Assembly (NCBI GenBank): GCA_035567895.1
Contig: DATMPC010000090.1
Location: 1 to 64,000 of the forward strand
DNA: 64,000 bases
Source: Terriglobales bacterium
Lineage (GTDB): Bacteria > Acidobacteriota > Terriglobia > Terriglobales > Acidobacteriaceae
Direction: 5' to 3'
The position numbers were made by a program, and so were the translations under genes. The notes below the pieces were generated by a model that ran no database searches, was not told where the DNA came from, and saw only the letters and a list, made by a program, of their open reading frames with translations. The first letter of the stretch is position 1, and each line of letters opens with the position of its first letter. Positions 1-6,438 of the stretch are shown in pieces.

Positions 1-138
1 ATTTGGCACGTCTGGGGAACGCTTTATTGCAAGGATCAGCATGGCAACATGATCACCGATGCCTGTGTGGGCGGAGTAGCAATCGCCCAGGTCAGACAGA
101 GGGACGGCAAAGTGCTGAGCATAACGCACGAGAAATAG
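1..138 (+). CDS. C-terminal end of an unidentified protein (cut by the window edge)
   Basis: An open frame runs from the first base to a TAG at 136-138 and gives a 45-residue tail (IWHVWGTLYCKDQHGNMITD... ending SITHEK). The composition is protein-like and mixed. An alternative frame at 3-200 reads as low-quality Arg/Ser-rich sequence. A good intrinsic terminator follows 38 bases downstream, consistent with the end of a transcription unit. I do not recognise the family. It lies on the same strand as the mobile-element operon, so it is probably an element gene, but only the tail is visible. Confidence 0.45.
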   Translation: MWHVWGTLYCKDQHGNMITDACVGGVAIAQVRQRDGKVLSITHEK

Positions 139-175
139 CCGGGATTGATGAAACATCGCCATTACACTCATCACT

Positions 176-198
176 CCGGTTTCCGGAACCGGCTTTTT
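176..198 (+). terminator. Rho-independent terminator after the left-edge gene
   Basis: Six-pair stem CCGGTT / AACCGG with a 5-base loop, followed by CTTTTT. It lies just downstream of the stop at 138 and separates that gene from the repeat-rich leader. Confidence 0.6.
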
Positions 199-728
199 AA
201 CCCTCTGCGACGCGCACCGCTAAATCACTGACCGGCTGGTCTCGCGCTCCCACCAAATCACCGGCTCTTAATGATCAGTTAGAAAGCCGCGCAATGTGTA
301 GTCCCGATTCGGTACTACCCAAACACCCATTGTTCGAGTGGTGCGTGTTGCGCATCGCCGGGAGCCGAAATCGGCCAAAACTGGCTCCGGAAGGCAGGAA
401 ATCACCCATTCGACGGTTCGGTTCGGGACCGGTTTGGGACCGGTAAAAATCAACACTTCGATGTGGTATTCACAAGCTGCTCCTCGAAAATCGGTCCCGG
501 TCCCGAATCCTATAGTCGGAGTTCGGGACCGATTTCAATCAGCCTACGCGGGAAAGATGCCAAAGGCATCTCTTTCCCGGCGTAGATCGTAGATTCATTC
601 CGAACCGGTTCGGAACCGATTTGGGACCGACCCACTCACGATTTCCCTGTAAACTCGCGCACCTTCGCACTAACTCAGCTTCTAACTTCCAGATAAGTTG
701 CGACTTATGATTTTCCTACAGGGAAAGT
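199..728. repeat. Non-coding, repeat-rich leader with GGGACC/GGTCCC elements and a long hairpin (origin-like)
   Basis: No convincing gene lies between 199 and 915. The core GGGACC, mostly within CGGGACCG or TGGGACCG, occurs at 425-430, 436-441, 525-530 and 623-628. Its reverse complement GGTCCC occurs at 493-498 and 499-504. A related palindrome CCGAACCGGTTCGG sits near 600-613. Between them (545-584) is a strong stem-loop whose arms are TACGC-GGGAAAGATGCC and GGCATC-TCTTTCCC-GGCGTA, with an AAA loop. Iteron-like repeats plus a hairpin just upstream of a replication gene is the usual arrangement of a replicon or excision origin. That function is inference. It could also be an operator array for an element repressor. 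Confidence 0.5.
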
Positions 729-757
729 TTGAATTTTCGTGGCAGGTACTATCTAAT
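729..757 (+). promoter_or_regulatory. Predicted sigma-70-type promoter of the element operon
   Basis: TTGAAT at 729-734 and TCTAAT at 752-757, separated by 17 bases. These match the consensus at 4/6 and 5/6. It would start transcription around 764, about 150 bases before the first likely operon gene at 916. Prediction by eye only. Confidence 0.45.
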
Positions 758-915
758 ATAGCTACGGAACGGAACCGCGCTGAACCGCGCGAGGCAAAGG
801 CGAAGTACGGAAGCTCCCGAGGCTTGCATACGTCACTGCAAGCCGTATGACGAGGGGTTGACCTGAAAAGCTAAGCTCCAGCCACATTGGAGACTCCTGA
901 GGAGGAGACTCAATC

Positions 916-1236
916 GTGGCTGCCCAGAAAATCTTCGCCGCACCGAACATACTCACTGCGGCAATCCTCTTAGTTCTCTATCGCAAAGAGCTGCAATACG
1001 AAGGTTGTCACTACGCCTTCGACTGCGACCAGTATCAGTTCTGGTTTCTTGACAAGCACGGCGTGGGTCCCGGCTTCGCAGCGCAACTCCGCTCTAAGTC
1101 GGACAATCTCGTCCCGGCTCGCGCCTTTCAACGCGCACTGCACCGCCTCCATCTGGACTTCCGCACAGAGCAACGTCGCGTAGGCAATCCGCGCTCGCTG
1201 GAGGTCAGCAATGGCGGAGGCGACCGTGGCCGCTAA
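916..1236 (+). CDS. Hypothetical protein at the head of the element operon
   Basis: 106 codons starting at GTG 916. A strong Shine-Dalgarno GAGGAG lies about 10 bases upstream. The end overlaps the start of the primase gene at 1211, a coupling seen throughout this operon. The N-terminus has a short hydrophobic stretch (ILTAAILLVLY, residues about 13-23). The remainder is Arg-rich and unlike any family I know. A competing minus-strand frame (970-1344) also reads plausibly as helical protein, so the coding strand is not certain. I favour plus for the ribosome binding site and the operon direction. Confidence 0.4.
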   Translation: MAAQKIFAAPNILTAAILLVLYRKELQYEGCHYAFDCDQYQFWFLDKHGVGPGFAAQLRSKSDNLVPARAFQRALHRLHLDFRTEQRRVGNPRSLEVSNGGGDRGR

Positions 1237-3025
1237 GAAACTCTTAACCATTCTCAGATTCTCGAAGCTGCCGGCTGACCTTCGACGGCAAGGCAAGTTC
1301 TGCGTATATCGCGAGGAACCGAACGGCAACAAGAAGCCACGCAAGGTTCCCTATCAGCCGCACAACCCAAAGCTCAAAGCCGATATGTCGAAGCCGGAGA
1401 CGTTGTCAGACTTCGACACGGCCGTCGAGGCAATGCGCAAAGGTAAGTTCGATGGCATCAACGCGCTCTGTTCGCCGGAGTTCACGTTTGTTGATCTCGA
1501 CAGCTGCGTCAGTGACGGCGACATATCGGACGAGGCATACCGCATCATCGGCTCGCTTCCTAAGACGTACTGGGAGTTGTCGCCTTCAGGCACCGGTCTG
1601 CACGGAATCTTTCGTTGCGATGGCGAGTTCCCAGCGCTGAAGGTCGGCAACGTGGAGGCTTACTGCGCCAAGCATTTTATGAGCGTCACCGGCAATCAGG
1701 TTCCGAACGGAGCCAAGAAGATTGCCAACGCGACGGCAGCGGACTTCGAGAAGTTGCGACCGGTCAAGACTCCGGCAGCGGTCACCGCGAACACGAGTGA
1801 CAAACTGAACCTTCTGCTTGCTGGAAACTTCGCTGGGGCCGGTTTCCCGTCCGCGTCTGAAGCTGATCTGAGTCTTTGTGGAACGCTGGCGAAGCGTGGA
1901 CTGCCACGCGAGGCAGTAGAAACGATCTGGCGAGGCAGTGGATTAAACCGCGACAAGCTGGAACGTGACGATTACCGGGAGCGCGTCCTCAACACAGCGT
2001 TCACCAACGTAAAAGTTGCAGAAGCCTACACCGGCGATGGCTCCGATTGGGAATCAGCCTTTCCAGCCGTGTCGCAGTTCGATGGGGACGAGTTCCCGGA
2101 GCGCCACATCATCAAAGGTCTGTTCGGACACCAGTCAGTGCTGGCGATTCCCGGAGCGCCAGAGGCAAACAAGACGCTGGGCGTGCTTGAGATGTGCAGG
2201 GCGATGCTGGCAGGCAAAGGTGCGAAAGCCTTCAACCACTTTGAAGTCTTGGAAGATGTCGCCGGGATCATATACGCAATCCCGGAAATGAGCCGAAGCA
2301 ACTTCGTTCGCTTCGCTCGATTCTTCAAGTTGAACGATCAAGGCAGCAAGTTCCGCCACCGGTCTGCTGCGGATGGGGCCACCATACAGTTGGATGATCC
2401 TCGACTACAGAAAGCCGTGAGGGACCGTGTTCTGATTCTGGACACGCTGCTGTACTTCTCTGGCGCAGAGGATACGTACAAGGCCAGTGAATGGCTTTGG
2501 TTCTCGACTCAGTGTCGAAGGCTCATAGATGAGTTCGGTTGTCTGGGCATCATTCTCCTCCACCACCCCACCAAAGCCGGAGCCGAAGCCAGCGACATTG
2601 ACATTATGAAGTTCCTGAGCCAGTCCATAGCGCTCGCTGGGCTGATTGATCTTTGCTTCGCCTTCCGTCGCAAGCCAGATAGTGAAAGCGAAGTCGTGGT
2701 CAAGTGCCTCAAGGCTCGTATCTGGGACAAACATACTCAGCCGTTCATCATCAGCAGCCGGGACAAACACGGAGACAGCTTCATCAGCAAAGGCGAGTTT
2801 CCCTGTACGAGTACGCCGGGAACGGTGGACGTGCGCGAAGCGCTCAAGTCACGTAATGGTCGCAAGCCAGCGGCCAACAGTGAGCAGATGGCGGAGAAGG
2901 CGAAGGAGTTGGCAACGCAAGGAATGAGTCAGACGGAGATCACGGCCAAGCTGAAAGCAGAAGGCCACAACATCAGCCGGTCCGGAGTACAGAAGTTACT
3001 GGCAAAGAAGAAAAGGAAATTTTAA
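1211..3025 (+). CDS. PrimPol-helicase replication protein of a mobile element
   Basis: 604 aa with a GGAGG ribosome site 6 bases before ATG 1211. The N-terminal part (about 20-190) has archaeo-eukaryotic primase features: a KVPY...GxDGINAL entry, VDLDS (acidic DxD motif) and SPSGTGLHGIF (SxH-type motif). Residues about 215-265 carry the EADLSLCGTLAKRG...DDYRERV region usual in phage and plasmid primase-polymerases. A RecA-like RepA/AAA_25 ATPase follows. Its P-loop is GAPEANKT, which lacks the usual second glycine, and VLILDT serves as Walker B, with ILLHHPTK as the sensor. The last 55 residues form a resolvase-like helix-turn-helix (MSQTEITAKLKAEG...SGVQKLLAKK) with a basic tail. It likely primes and unwinds the element's own DNA. 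The gene starts the overlapping gene string that ends at 5245. The family call is by motif only. Confidence 0.8.
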   Translation: MAEATVAAKKLLTILRFSKLPADLRRQGKFCVYREEPNGNKKPRKVPYQPHNPKLKADMSKPETLSDFDTAVEAMRKGKFDGINALCSPEFTFVDLDSCVSDGDISDEAYRIIGSLPKTYWELSPSGTGLHGIFRCDGEFPALKVGNVEAYCAKHFMSVTGNQVPNGAKKIANATAADFEKLRPVKTPAAVTANTSDKLNLLLAGNFAGAGFPSASEADLSLCGTLAKRGLPREAVETIWRGSGLNRDKLERDDYRERVLNTAFTNVKVAEAYTGDGSDWESAFPAVSQFDGDEFPERHIIKGLFGHQSVLAIPGAPEANKTLGVLEMCRAMLAGKGAKAFNHFEVLEDVAGIIYAIPEMSRSNFVRFARFFKLNDQGSKFRHRSAADGATIQLDDPRLQKAVRDRVLILDTLLYFSGAEDTYKASEWLWFSTQCRRLIDEFGCLGIILLHHPTKAGAEASDIDIMKFLSQSIALAGLIDLCFAFRRKPDSESEVVVKCLKARIWDKHTQPFIISSRDKHGDSFISKGEFPCTSTPGTVDVREALKSRNGRKPAANSEQMAEKAKELATQGMSQTEITAKLKAEGHNISRSGVQKLLAKKKRKF

Positions 3026-3072
3026 TGGCCACCGACATACATAAGAAGCGCGAGGAGAAGAAGGCAGCGTGA
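3025..3072 (+). CDS. 15-residue coupled micro-ORF (MATDIHKKREEKKAA)
   Basis: The ATG at 3025 shares its A with the primase stop (TAATG). Its own TGA at 3070-3072 overlaps the next gene's GTG (GTGA, 3069-3072). The peptide is charged and helical. It may simply carry ribosomes from the primase gene to the next gene rather than make a functional peptide. Only the overlaps support it. Confidence 0.35.
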   Translation: MATDIHKKREEKKAA

Positions 3073-3446
3073 CCTTCATCGGCGCAAAGGTCTTGTTCGA
3101 GATGCAAAGTGATCCGCGAAAGCTCATTCGTGGGAGCCGTCGCCCAATCCATTTTCCGTGGCGACCAGTTCCGCGACCGGAGAAAAAGACCGGCACAGCA
3201 GTGTTCATCAGCACGGCGAGTGATCTGGCGTGGTGGAACCAGGAGGATGTAAGGCTGCTGGAGCAGTTAAACGCACCGCTGAGGCTCCAGCGTCCGGGAA
3301 CGACGACCGAGCAGCAGTTACTCACGCTTCCACCCACGGTGGACTGCTACATGGTTGACGTGTGGTGTGGAGACGATACGGTGCAAAGGCAGTTGCTGGA
3401 GATTCTGCTTCCAAATCTACCAACCCTCAACGCATTTGTAATTTGA
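3069..3446 (+). CDS. Hypothetical element protein, 125 aa
   Basis: Starts with GTG overlapping the micro-ORF stop and ends at 3446. The translation is protein-like, with a basic, Pro/Arg-rich N-terminal third (RGSRRPIHFPWRPVPRP), then a mixed alpha/beta part containing DLAWWNQEDVRLLEQL and CYMVDVWCGDDTVQRQLLEILL. There is no signal peptide, membrane segment or catalytic motif I can name. The position between primase and downstream orphan genes suggests a DNA-metabolism or regulatory accessory role, but this is not shown by the sequence. Confidence 0.6.
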   Translation: MTFIGAKVLFEMQSDPRKLIRGSRRPIHFPWRPVPRPEKKTGTAVFISTASDLAWWNQEDVRLLEQLNAPLRLQRPGTTTEQQLLTLPPTVDCYMVDVWCGDDTVQRQLLEILLPNLPTLNAFVI

Positions 3447-3473
3447 GCGACCAAGAAAACGGAGAAAACAAGA

Positions 3474-3944
3474 ATGAAAGTAACAGTACTGAGAAGGCGA
3501 CAGGGAGACGGCACGGTGTTCTATGTGTCGGCTGCGAAGAACCACAAAGGCGTGTTCGAGAACTTCTCGCAGAAAGAAGTAGAGAACAATCCAACGCGGT
3601 TTGAAGTGCGCGAGTCCGGCTCCTTCCGCAAAACGAACATTCACGAGGTCACACCGGCCAGCGACAAGACACTGCCCAAGCCGCTGGGAGAGCTGAACGA
3701 GCTGATCGCAATGCTCGCTCCGTTCCGTCGCGGACGGTCGCAGCAGGAAATTGCGACCGAAGCGCAGAAGATGCTCGATCACAAACATCTGAACCAAGTC
3801 AAAGAGTCTTGGCAAGCTCTCGGACTCTCGCCGGAAGCAGCGGAAGTCGCAGCGCGAGTCGAGATTCAAAAACGTCCCGCAGACCTTCCTCCCGTCACGG
3901 AGTGGGCCAGTCTGCTGGACAAGGCATACGGAGGACGCGGATGA
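3474..3944 (+). CDS. Hypothetical element protein, 156 aa
   Basis: ATG at 3474 with ACGGAG about 10 bases upstream. The N-terminal part (1-50) looks like a small beta domain (KVTVLRRRQGDGTVFYVSAAKNHKGVFENF). The C-terminal half is helical: QQEIATEAQKMLDHKHLNQVKESWQALGLSPEAAEVAARVEIQKR. No known family is recognised. Its TGA overlaps the next gene's ATG (ATGA at 3941-3944), so the two are translationally coupled. Confidence 0.65.
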   Translation: MKVTVLRRRQGDGTVFYVSAAKNHKGVFENFSQKEVENNPTRFEVRESGSFRKTNIHEVTPASDKTLPKPLGELNELIAMLAPFRRGRSQQEIATEAQKMLDHKHLNQVKESWQALGLSPEAAEVAARVEIQKRPADLPPVTEWASLLDKAYGGRG

Positions 3945-4231
3945 GACGGAAGATGGGTAAACGCGAGCGCGCACGGCGCAAAGCGGAGCGCGAAGCAGCG
4001 CACCGCGAGCACTGGAAGCAATTTGCGCTCAACGCAGCATACGACAACCGCGAAGCCGCGAAGTCGTTCAACAACGCGAAGAAGCGAGCCGTTGTGGTGG
4101 AGTTGTATCGCTACGGAGCCAAGAACGATCAAATCGTGGCTGCCACGGAATGGTCTCTGGCCTTCGTCAACGATGCGATTCGCGACTTTGCGCACCAATG
4201 TTTAGCAGACGAGGTGAGGACTCATGGCTAA
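3941..4231 (+). CDS. Small basic protein with a possible helix-turn-helix, 96 aa
   Basis: I start this gene at ATG 3941, which overlaps the upstream stop; an in-frame start at 3809 would bury it in the neighbour. The first 30 residues are very basic (MRRKMGKRERARRKAEREAAHREHW). Residues about 48-90 read AVVVELYRYGAKNDQIVAATEWSLAFVNDAIRDF, which resembles a helix-turn-helix that binds DNA (Y-GAKNDQIVAATEWS as helix-turn-helix). It could be an element regulator or a terminase/packaging accessory. It overlaps the next gene by 8 bases. Confidence 0.6.
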   Translation: MRRKMGKRERARRKAEREAAHREHWKQFALNAAYDNREAAKSFNNAKKRAVVVELYRYGAKNDQIVAATEWSLAFVNDAIRDFAHQCLADEVRTHG

Positions 4232-4757
4232 GTCCAAAGCAGTTAAGAGCACGCTGAAGGCTCTTGGCATTAAGCAGGAGCAGCCAGACCACCTGAAAGG
4301 ACTCGCAGCGAAAGGAGCCGGGAAGGCAACGCGCTACAAGCCGGGAGACGAACGGCTGAAGAACAATCAGGGCCAGCGCAAGCAGATCGTGCCGGCTCGC
4401 AACGTGCTAAAAGCGCGAGCGCGAGTGAGCGAGATTCTCAAGGAACTTCAAGGGCAACCCATCGCCAAGGAATTGTCCAACCTCCTGGGACTTCCGGAGG
4501 ACACAACCATCGCGCAAGCCGTGGCTTTCAGTTTGATATGGCAAGCGCTGCAAGGTGACGTGAATGCAATAAAACATTTACAGCTCAATGTTGAGAACTT
4601 GCGCGATGGAGTTCCGACACTGCCAGCCGGTCCTCCACCCGTTATGAAGATCGTTTTAGTCAAGCCAAACGAGCAGCCGAAGGAACCACCAACTATCGAA
4701 GCAACACCAACCAAACAACTGTCCGCTCCATTCGCGGACAACAAAGGAGATGAGTAA
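4224..4757 (+). CDS. Terminase-small-subunit-like / DUF5681-like protein, 177 aa
   Basis: Begins ATG at 4224 inside the upstream gene's end, with GAGGTGAGG about 10 bases before. The middle part shows the pattern common in small-terminase-like proteins: a basic N-terminus with GDERLKNNQGQRKQ, then helices including IAQAVAFSLIWQALQGDVNAIKHLQLNV, where the Q/KGDxxAIKxL piece is characteristic. The C-terminal 60 residues are Pro-rich and probably disordered. If the assignment is right it would link the element to phage packaging (a prophage remnant or satellite), but no large terminase or capsid gene is in view. Family call is tentative. Confidence 0.5.
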   Translation: MAKSKAVKSTLKALGIKQEQPDHLKGLAAKGAGKATRYKPGDERLKNNQGQRKQIVPARNVLKARARVSEILKELQGQPIAKELSNLLGLPEDTTIAQAVAFSLIWQALQGDVNAIKHLQLNVENLRDGVPTLPAGPPPVMKIVLVKPNEQPKEPPTIEATPTKQLSAPFADNKGDE

Positions 4758-5245
4758 TGGATGTAAGCAGGATTGACGCAGAGAAGTACACCGCAACCGC
4801 CACGGCTATTCGAGCCGAGCAGAATCGCATCGCGCTGATCGACCGCACCACGGCAGACGATATGGCTGAAGACCTACGCCAGCGTCAGGAGCGCGTGAAG
4901 TCCTGCGCTGACCGCGTGGCGGGACTCGAATTGGAACTCACTGAGCAAGAAGGAAAATGGACGAATTATAAGAACGCCATCGAATCAGCGGAGAGATTGT
5001 TGGCGACCCGTCCGGACCTGCGACACGACATTGCGGCAATGAAAGACAAGCTGGAGAAGTGCGAAGAAGAAGGCGCAGAGATCAAGAAACACTTGGACCG
5101 ACAGCGCGACATTCTCAAGCAGGCGAAATCGGACGTTAAGCCGTTGAGCGACAAGAATCCTCGCGGTTTCGATTTCGCGAAGTTTGACCGGCTGCAAGCA
5201 GAGGAGAAAGCGCTGCGGGTAGTCGAACAAGTTCGCCACCGCTGA
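4757..5245 (+). CDS. Coiled-coil protein, 162 aa
   Basis: ATG overlaps the upstream TAA (TAATG at 4755-4759). Residues about 20-125 are strongly helical and charged with heptad character (AEDLRQRQERVKSCADRVAGLELELTEQE, then MKDKLEKCEEEGAEIKKHLDRQRDILKQAKSDV). There are no membrane segments. The tail has GFDFAKFDRLQAEEKALRVVE. Such proteins serve as structural or scaffold proteins in phages and elements. Here nothing beyond the coiled coil can be said. Confidence 0.65.
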   Translation: MDVSRIDAEKYTATATAIRAEQNRIALIDRTTADDMAEDLRQRQERVKSCADRVAGLELELTEQEGKWTNYKNAIESAERLLATRPDLRHDIAAMKDKLEKCEEEGAEIKKHLDRQRDILKQAKSDVKPLSDKNPRGFDFAKFDRLQAEEKALRVVEQVRHR

Positions 5246-5246
5246 C

Positions 5247-5399
5247 GTGGGCGACGGCGAGCCGTTCAATCCTCCCGGCGACGGCTCGCCTAACAAGTTT
5301 GTGGAGTGCGCAGTTAACCGATTGCGCCACTTCATGACGCCACGAGCAAGGAAATCCGGCTTGCGCGTGGTGGGCAGATTCCACCTGCCCATCTCCTAA
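5247..5399 (+). CDS. Possible 50-aa basic protein ending the element operon
   Basis: GTG at 5247, one base after the upstream stop, open to TAA at 5397-5399. The product begins VGDGEPFNPPGDGSPNKFVE and continues into an Arg-rich second half (RLRHFMTPRARKSGLRVVGR). No clear ribosome site is visible, so expression would depend on coupling. The reading frame ends 7 bases before an intrinsic terminator, which favours a real last gene. Confidence 0.35.
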   Translation: MGDGEPFNPPGDGSPNKFVECAVNRLRHFMTPRARKSGLRVVGRFHLPIS

Positions 5400-5405
5400 A
5401 CCGGT

Positions 5406-5437
5406 CCGGCTCCGTCCTTCGTGATGGAGCCGGTTTT
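5406..5437 (+). terminator. Rho-independent terminator of the element operon
   Basis: Eight-pair stem CCGGCTCC / GGAGCCGG with a 12-base loop, then TTTTAAAA. It is the first of three terminator-like hairpins within 225 bases. Confidence 0.75.
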
Positions 5438-5483
5438 AAAAGTTGGCGCTCCGGCTTCGGCAAACAAGCACGTTGAGCGCGAG

Positions 5484-5516
5484 ACGGCTCTGCGCTGCGG
5501 CAGAGCCGTTCCTTTT
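5484..5516 (+). terminator. Second intrinsic terminator
   Basis: Ten-pair perfect stem ACGGCTCTGC / GCAGAGCCGT with a 6-base loop, followed by TCCTTTTCT. It lies 47 bases after the first terminator with no gene between. Confidence 0.75.
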
Positions 5517-5598
5517 CTGGGAATTACGAAGTTGCTAAAATATTTGTAGCGGGGATTGCGGCTTAAGCATCCTCCGTGCGATGATTCGCGTGAATGAG

Positions 5599-5627
5599 GC
5601 CCGGACTTGCATCCGGGCTTTTCTTTT
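5599..5627 (+). terminator. Third intrinsic terminator, upstream of the secreted-protein gene
   Basis: Seven-pair stem GCCCGGA / TCCGGGC with a 6-base loop, then TTTTCTTTT. Only 34 bases separate it from the ATG at 5661. It may end a short transcript starting near 5530-5560 (a small RNA) or act as an attenuator of the 5661 gene. Confidence 0.65.
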
Positions 5628-5660
5628 GCGGTTACAACAACCGGAGGGTGAAATCAGATC

Positions 5661-5987
5661 ATGCCCAAAAAGTACTTCGTGATTTTGTTCGTCGCTGGCT
5701 TGGTTACTGTCCTACTTGCGCAGCAGCAATCTCCAACACCTGCACCTGTATCAGCCGTATCGACGGGACCACACTATCAATTGTTCACAGCTCAAGTCCA
5801 AGGGAACGACACGGGTCGTGGGGTTACTTATCCTCCGCCTGTACAAGCCGTCTTTCTGCTCAACACCGAGACCGGACAAGTCTGGCGACACCAAGCAGCA
5901 TTCGCCACGAGCAACAACAGCTCAAACTCAACAGAACATCCCGAGGTGTTCTATCCGGTTGGCTTCGCTCAGGCTCAGGGCAAGTAG
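5661..5987 (+). CDS. Small secreted protein, 108 aa
   Basis: ATG at 5661 preceded by CCGGAGGGTG (GGAGG, about 13 bases upstream). The N-terminus is a clear signal peptide: MPKKYFVILFVAGLVTVLLA, cleavage probable near AQQQ. The mature part holds YQLFTAQVQGNDTGRG, VQAVFLLNTETGQVWRHQ and EVFYPVGF. This type of short 'value printed from a numerical model' region occurs in small periplasmic proteins of unknown role. It lies between the element's terminators and the tRNA border, so it is probably element cargo. Confidence 0.6.
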   Translation: MPKKYFVILFVAGLVTVLLAQQQSPTPAPVSAVSTGPHYQLFTAQVQGNDTGRGVTYPPPVQAVFLLNTETGQVWRHQAAFATSNNSSNSTEHPEVFYPVGFAQAQGK

Positions 5988-6067
5988 TTAGACCACAAGC
6001 GCACTTTTACTATTGCCAAAATGCGAATCGCAACGGATAATCCGCCCAACAAGGAAGGTGATGCCTC

Positions 6068-6214
6068 GTGAAGAAAACAAGTGAACCGTTCGCGCCGATG
6101 GCGCCACCGCCGCCACCTAGCGCAGTCGTAGCAACTTCGCCACCGCTGCCACCTAGCGCGGCCACGCCACCGCCCCCACCCGGACGCAAATCGCGGGCCT
6201 ATTCGCGGGCCTAA
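6068..6214 (+). CDS. Possible 48-aa proline-rich peptide
   Basis: GTG at 6068 with AAGGAAGG about 10 bases upstream, ending TAA 6212-6214. The product is dominated by PPPPPSA and PPLPPSA runs with an internal duplication, and ends GRKSRAYSRA. The DNA shows repeated units (GCCACCTAGCGC twice, CGCGGGCCTA twice). The good ribosome site is the only evidence for translation. Low-complexity GC-rich DNA could give this frame by chance. Confidence 0.35.
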   Translation: MKKTSEPFAPMAPPPPPSAVVATSPPLPPSAATPPPPPGRKSRAYSRA

Positions 6215-6292
6215 GGATGAGTAATTTGCAATACGGAGAAACCGGGAAGAAAAACGTACAACACGCGGACGATTCGCGGAGTTAGTCTCGCG

Positions 6293-6331
6293 TTAGCAAA
6301 CCGCCGCCTTCAGCCACTCGGCCACCTCTCC
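6293..6331 (-). tRNA. 5' half of tRNA-Ser(GCU), broken at the anticodon loop (element attachment remnant)
   Basis: Read on the minus strand from 6331: acceptor GGAGAGG, TG, D-stem GCC, GAGTGGCTGAA, GGC, then G and GCGGT followed by loop TTGCTAA with anticodon GCT. The 3' anticodon strand should be ACCGC but the DNA reads CGCGAG. No variable arm, T-arm or CTCTCC 3' acceptor strand follows in the element. The match to bacterial tRNA-Ser is therefore exact in layout up to position 38 and absent after it. This marks a recombination junction. The 3' half, or a restored full gene, must lie beyond the left edge. The gene as seen here cannot make a functional tRNA. Confidence 0.75.
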
Positions 6332-6393
6332 GGAGATTGTTCAAGCCTCGATGGATCAGAAGCATCCATCGAGCGATCAGGCGGGCTTCTCGG

Positions 6394-6399
6394 ATTATA
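6394..6399 (-). promoter_or_regulatory. -10 box of the tRNA-Ser promoter
   Basis: A perfect TATAAT on the minus strand about 63 bases upstream of the tRNA 5' end. The -35 region is not obvious. Between box and tRNA is a 9-pair hairpin, CTCGATGGA / TCCATCGAG (about 6347-6374 on plus). The promoter belongs to the chromosomal side, so it would now transcribe into the element. Confidence 0.5.
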
Positions 6400-6438
6400 A
6401 CGGATGTTTCACCGGTGGCTGTAGAGTGATGTCGTTTG

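Noticed and set aside
970-1344. A 124-codon minus-strand frame with helical, protein-like sequence
   Set aside because: It overlaps the start of the clear primase gene and the plus-strand frame with a strong ribosome site. Kept only as a doubt in the 916 entry.
6293-6331. A complete tRNA-Ser gene, or a tRNA with a group I intron
   Set aside because: No 3' half is found within 6 kb downstream on the minus strand and the DNA beyond holds coding genes on the opposite strand, not intron structure.
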